Source of the DNA: Mnemiopsis leidyi | Taxonomy: Eukaryota; Ctenophora; Tentaculata; Lobata; Bolinopsidae | Reading direction: 5' to 3' | Length of the DNA: 20,163 nt | Assembly: GCA_000226015.1 (NCBI GenBank) | Contig: JH154313.1 | Location: 558,813 to 578,975, forward strand | In this document: positions 20,016 to 20,163 of the stretch, in pieces | Layout of the letters: each line of letters begins with the position of its first letter | How positions within the stretch are numbered: position 1 is the stretch's first letter | Notes under the pieces: model-generated | Seen by the model: the letters and a program-made list of their open reading frames with translations, nothing else | Told to the model about the DNA's origin: nothing | The model's database searches: none | Made by a program: the position numbers and the translations under genes

Positions 20016-20163
20016 AATGTGAGCCAGTGGAAATCTGACCTAAAGTCATGGATCACTTGGGTTTGTGTGAGGCGAGGTGCATGCGGCGATGTAAATCGAT
20101 GTCATGGTAGGTGTGTTGATCAGCTGTTAATGAACGGGTTCTCTAGGTATATAAACCTAACTA
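20016..20163. other. Right edge of window; nothing recognised
   Basis: No gene can be supported in these 148 bases. A TATA-like TATATAAA occurs at 20148-20155, but the window ends too soon to judge whether it serves a promoter. Confidence 0.4.

Noticed and set aside
1..20163. CRISPR arrays, operons, rRNA genes
   Set aside because: No regular repeat-spacer array, no compact multi-gene strand layout and no rRNA-like conserved blocks were seen; repeats here are tandem without unique spacers.

Overview
This is a window from an AT-rich animal (metazoan) nuclear genome. The evidence is protein-coding exons of 80 to 580 bases separated by GT...AG introns, immunoglobulin (Ig)-like extracellular domains, a papain-type protease joined to a galectin domain, several minisatellites, a TA-flanked miniature transposon and a decayed LINE ORF1. 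Nothing fixes the phylum. An invertebrate is likely from base composition and repeat style, but this is inference. There is no sign of prokaryotic organisation. Exon models below were built by hand by matching open frames, splice sites and intron phases.

Bases 1-9000, plus strand: the 3' part of a multi-exon gene for a type I membrane protein with at least five Ig-like domains, a cysteine-rich membrane-proximal region, one transmembrane helix and a 45-residue cytoplasmic tail. Twelve exons join in phase into 842 codons; the 5' end lies before base 1. The large intron 4601-8371 contains a second same-strand coding unit (about 6310-6972): a six-cysteine exon, a second exon, and a long open frame ending on a stop that overlaps AATAAA. 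It does not join the receptor in phase and looks like a nested gene or the relic of one. The same intron has a perfect 137-bp tandem duplication.

Bases 9001-12780: long gene-poor stretch with a decayed tRNA-derived element near 10347, a 27-bp minisatellite (11414-11629), an 11-bp TGTTGACA array and a TATA-containing, possibly LTR-derived promoter-like block near 11741.

Bases 12781-about 20015, plus strand: a gene for a secreted papain-family (C1A) cysteine protease with signal peptide, I29-like propeptide, complete Gln/Cys/His/Asn catalytic set, an acidic Ser/Gly/Pro/Thr linker and a C-terminal galectin-like domain. Twelve exons join in phase for 524 codons; the very 3' end is ambiguous. Its introns hold a frameshifted LINE ORF1 relic (about 14911-15975) and a 106-bp pogo/Tigger-like MITE inserted inside a 45-bp minisatellite.

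An Ig receptor next to a secreted lectin-protease suggests a surface-recognition or defence neighbourhood, but that link is inference from proximity only. The most notable item is the papain-galectin fusion; the nested cysteine-rich unit and the dual-frame exon near 3866-3983 are next.
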